From contig NC_081544.1 in assembly GCF_901000735.1 (NCBI RefSeq), positions 26,096,095 through 26,160,094 of the forward strand: a stretch of DNA of 64,000 nucleotides, read 5' to 3'. Origin of the DNA: Corylus avellana (lineage: Eukaryota > Streptophyta > Magnoliopsida > Fagales > Betulaceae). A program made the position numbers and the translations under genes. This document shows, in pieces, positions 62,365 through 64,000 of this stretch. Each line of letters opens with the position of its first letter. The stretch's first letter is position 1. The notes under the pieces were generated by a model that did not search any database, had not been told where the DNA came from, and saw nothing but the letters and a program-made list of their open reading frames with translations.

Positions 62365-62784
62365 TCACATCTGAATCCACCGAGCGAGTTGAGTGGGGTT
62401 GACAATCCCTGGAATGTGGGCCCCATCCGTCTTCAGTACGCTCGCCACCACAGCGTAGCTCTGGTGCTCCTTCTTGACGCTCGGCTCGGCTTCCTGCTTC
62501 GACCTCTTCGACTCGGCTGAGGAGCTCGCCAGGGGCTCGGCCGAGGCTCGATCCGGGTCGTACTTCTGCCCAAATAGGGTACCCTTGGTCAAGAATTCGT
62601 ACGCCATGTACCCGGCTAACAGCCGGTTTGACGAGAGCGGTTCATCGGGCTTCGGAGCTGTTGTTGGAGCAGCGGCTTGAGCCGAAGCGGGAGCAGCCGA
62701 CGATTTTTTTGAGAATAAAGATTCTCTCTCTTTACGCTTTCTTGACGCGCCAGGCGTCAAAATCCGACGGGGATTGAAACTCAT
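62365..62784 (-). CDS. Conserved plant protein of 139 residues, single exon (embryo sac development arrest 6-like?)
   Basis: Begins MSFNPRRILTPGASRKRKER (start codon 62784-62782) and ends LARWIQM with TGA at 62367-62365. A basic N-terminus, probably nuclear-targeting, is followed by an Ala/Pro/Ser low-complexity linker. Two conserved-looking blocks come next: SNRLLAGYMAYEFLTKGTLF (about 53-72) and VVASVLKTDGAHIPGIVNPT (about 112-131). GC content is far above the flanks, as expected for a real exon. I recall similar proteins annotated 'embryo sac development arrest 6' in plants, but this is unverified and no molecular function is implied. The pyrimidine-rich sequence upstream (63240-63430 on this strand) fits a 5' leader, possibly with a leader intron. 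Confidence 0.85.
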   Translation of the reverse strand: MSFNPRRILTPGASRKRKERESLFSKKSSAAPASAQAAAPTTAPKPDEPLSSNRLLAGYMAYEFLTKGTLFGQKYDPDRASAEPLASSSAESKRSKQEAEPSVKKEHQSYAVVASVLKTDGAHIPGIVNPTQLARWIQM

Positions 62785-63430
62785 CCTAGCCTTTAAAGTT
62801 TAAATCATACCACGTCACCAGCCAAAGCAACTTCCACAATGGGGTGTAAAAACTAAACAAGTTGGTTTCTAATGGGGGGCAAAAGCGTCTAGTAGTTTCG
62901 GTTTCGCAAGGCTAAAAGCGTGAAAGAAAATTGTTGATGATTTGGGTAAAAGTGTCAAATCAGTTTCATCGGGGGGATAAGCAGAAGAAAAAGGTCGATA
63001 AAAGAGGCTAAAAAGACTCATTGGTTGGTTGGGTTAAATGGTAAATGAAAACAAGTAACGTAGGGATGAAAAAAAAAGGCAAAATGACGAAAATGGAAAA
63101 ACATTTTTAATAGAATAAAAGACAAAGAGAAAAAGGAAAAAAGAAAAAGAAAAAGAAAAAGAAAAAGAAAAAGTGGGGTGCGTTAGGTTGGGGGTGGTTT
63201 AAATCGTATCCAAGGAGCGGTGGGCGAAGGCAGACGAGATGGAGAGATCTAGGTCTAGAGAGGTGGCCTGAAAGAGCCCGCCGCGAATCCAGTCGTCGGT
63301 GAGATAGGGAGGGAGTGTGTGTGTGAGGGATTAGATTGAAGAAATGACTTTGCAGAGAGAGAGAGAGAGAGAGAAGACAGAGAGAGAGAGAGAGATTTCT
63401 AGGGATATATACAGGTTGGGGAGGAATGAG
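62785..63430 (-). promoter_or_regulatory. Leader/promoter region of the 139-residue gene, with purine tracts
   Basis: Contains (AAAAAG)n at about 63130-63173 and (GA)n at 63353-63396, which read as (CT)n on the gene's strand. CT-rich tracts near transcription starts are common in plants. A leader intron is possible but its donor was not fixed. Confidence 0.4.
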
Positions 63431-64000
63431 CAAGCGGCGTGGTTCGTTTATTTAAAGGATAGGTTGTTTCTAATAGAACCCCTTCTGTTTAGAAAAATAT
63501 CTGGAATGCCATCCTTATCAGCAAATTACGAAACTACCCTTTTTGTTATCTTTATTTCACTCTAATTTCAGTATTTCACTGAATCGATGCCACAATTGTC
63601 CAACTCTTGTTAAAAAAAAAGTTGATCAGTACTGTAATAGCGTAATAGGATTTAGCTTATATGCTGGTATTAAGATTCAATCTTGACCGTTAATTAAATT
63701 ACAGTATATATGTTATTTTTAAAATAACAACATGTAAGCCAAATTCGTGTAATAAGTATTAATAATGTATTGTTATATCATTACAGTAAATTAAAGGTAA
63801 AATAAAGATGTAATATGAGATAAACTTGTATATGCAAAGGAGGCAAATTTATTGGCTAGTTTAGTTTAGTTCTGCCTTATACATTACTGTACTTTTATTT
63901 TACTGTCATTTTATTGGGACGATGTGTTGATAGGTTTGGTCATATTACCTCCGATAGAATAGGATGAGATGAAAATATGTATAATGTTATAAGTTATTTT
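63431..64000. other. AT-rich non-coding end of window
   Basis: Nothing supported here. Confidence 0.4.

Noticed and set aside
1..64000. CRISPR arrays, operons, phage or bacterial defence systems
   Set aside because: Composition, introns and gene families are plant nuclear; the tandem repeats seen are microsatellites or transposon-internal and lack spacer structure.

Overview
This window looks like nuclear DNA of a woody eudicot, probably a rosid. It is AT-rich, with short exons, long AT-rich introns and canonical GT/AG splice sites. Its gene set is typical of plants and it carries many small plant transposons. I see no bacterial, organellar or viral gene. The exact taxon cannot be read from the sequence; Fagales would fit but is a guess.

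Layout. 1-702 is an inverted, slightly diverged copy of 10374-11068, and it stops at a 100-N assembly gap (703-802). 4083-5825 (+) is the large last exon of a long-chain fatty alcohol oxidase whose N-terminal exon(s) are not in the window. 6.5-10.6 kb is a stack of transposons: a duplicated block that took a SINE in one copy and a Mutator-type MITE in the other, around a deleted hAT element with intact ends. 11034-15135 (+) is a three-exon EF-hand/ZZ-finger gene. 16093-23780 (-) is a complete 15-exon PHO1-type SPX-EXS phosphate exporter gene (783 residues). The two genes are convergent.

23.8-47.4 kb is a gene-poor block of about 23 kb. It holds MITEs, SINEs, a 90-bp LINE tail, a TRIM-like PBS/PPT remnant, gypsy-like LTR debris, a near-perfect 53-bp-arm hairpin, a diverged non-coding duplication and two weak gene relics. 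47.4-50.6 kb has two tandem PLAC8/cell-number-regulator pseudogenes, each inactivated in a different way. 53051-56124 (+) is a complete seven-exon PMP22/Mpv17 peroxisomal membrane protein gene (185 residues). 58.2-60.4 kb holds a 1.1-kb retroposon with a 13-bp target duplication and a long-TIR element containing a nested MITE and a heptad-encoding tandem repeat. 62365-62784 (-) is a single-exon conserved plant gene of 139 codons flanked by purine tracts.

The genes are ordinary housekeeping or transport functions with no operon-like link. I found no convincing new multi-gene system. What stands out is the transposon stratigraphy, the paired inactivated PLAC8 genes, a 10-11-bp-phased GC-rich array inside the EF-hand gene's first intron, and a likely assembly problem at the left edge. 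Exon models were built by hand from splice motifs and reading-frame continuity; no alignment or transcript evidence was available.
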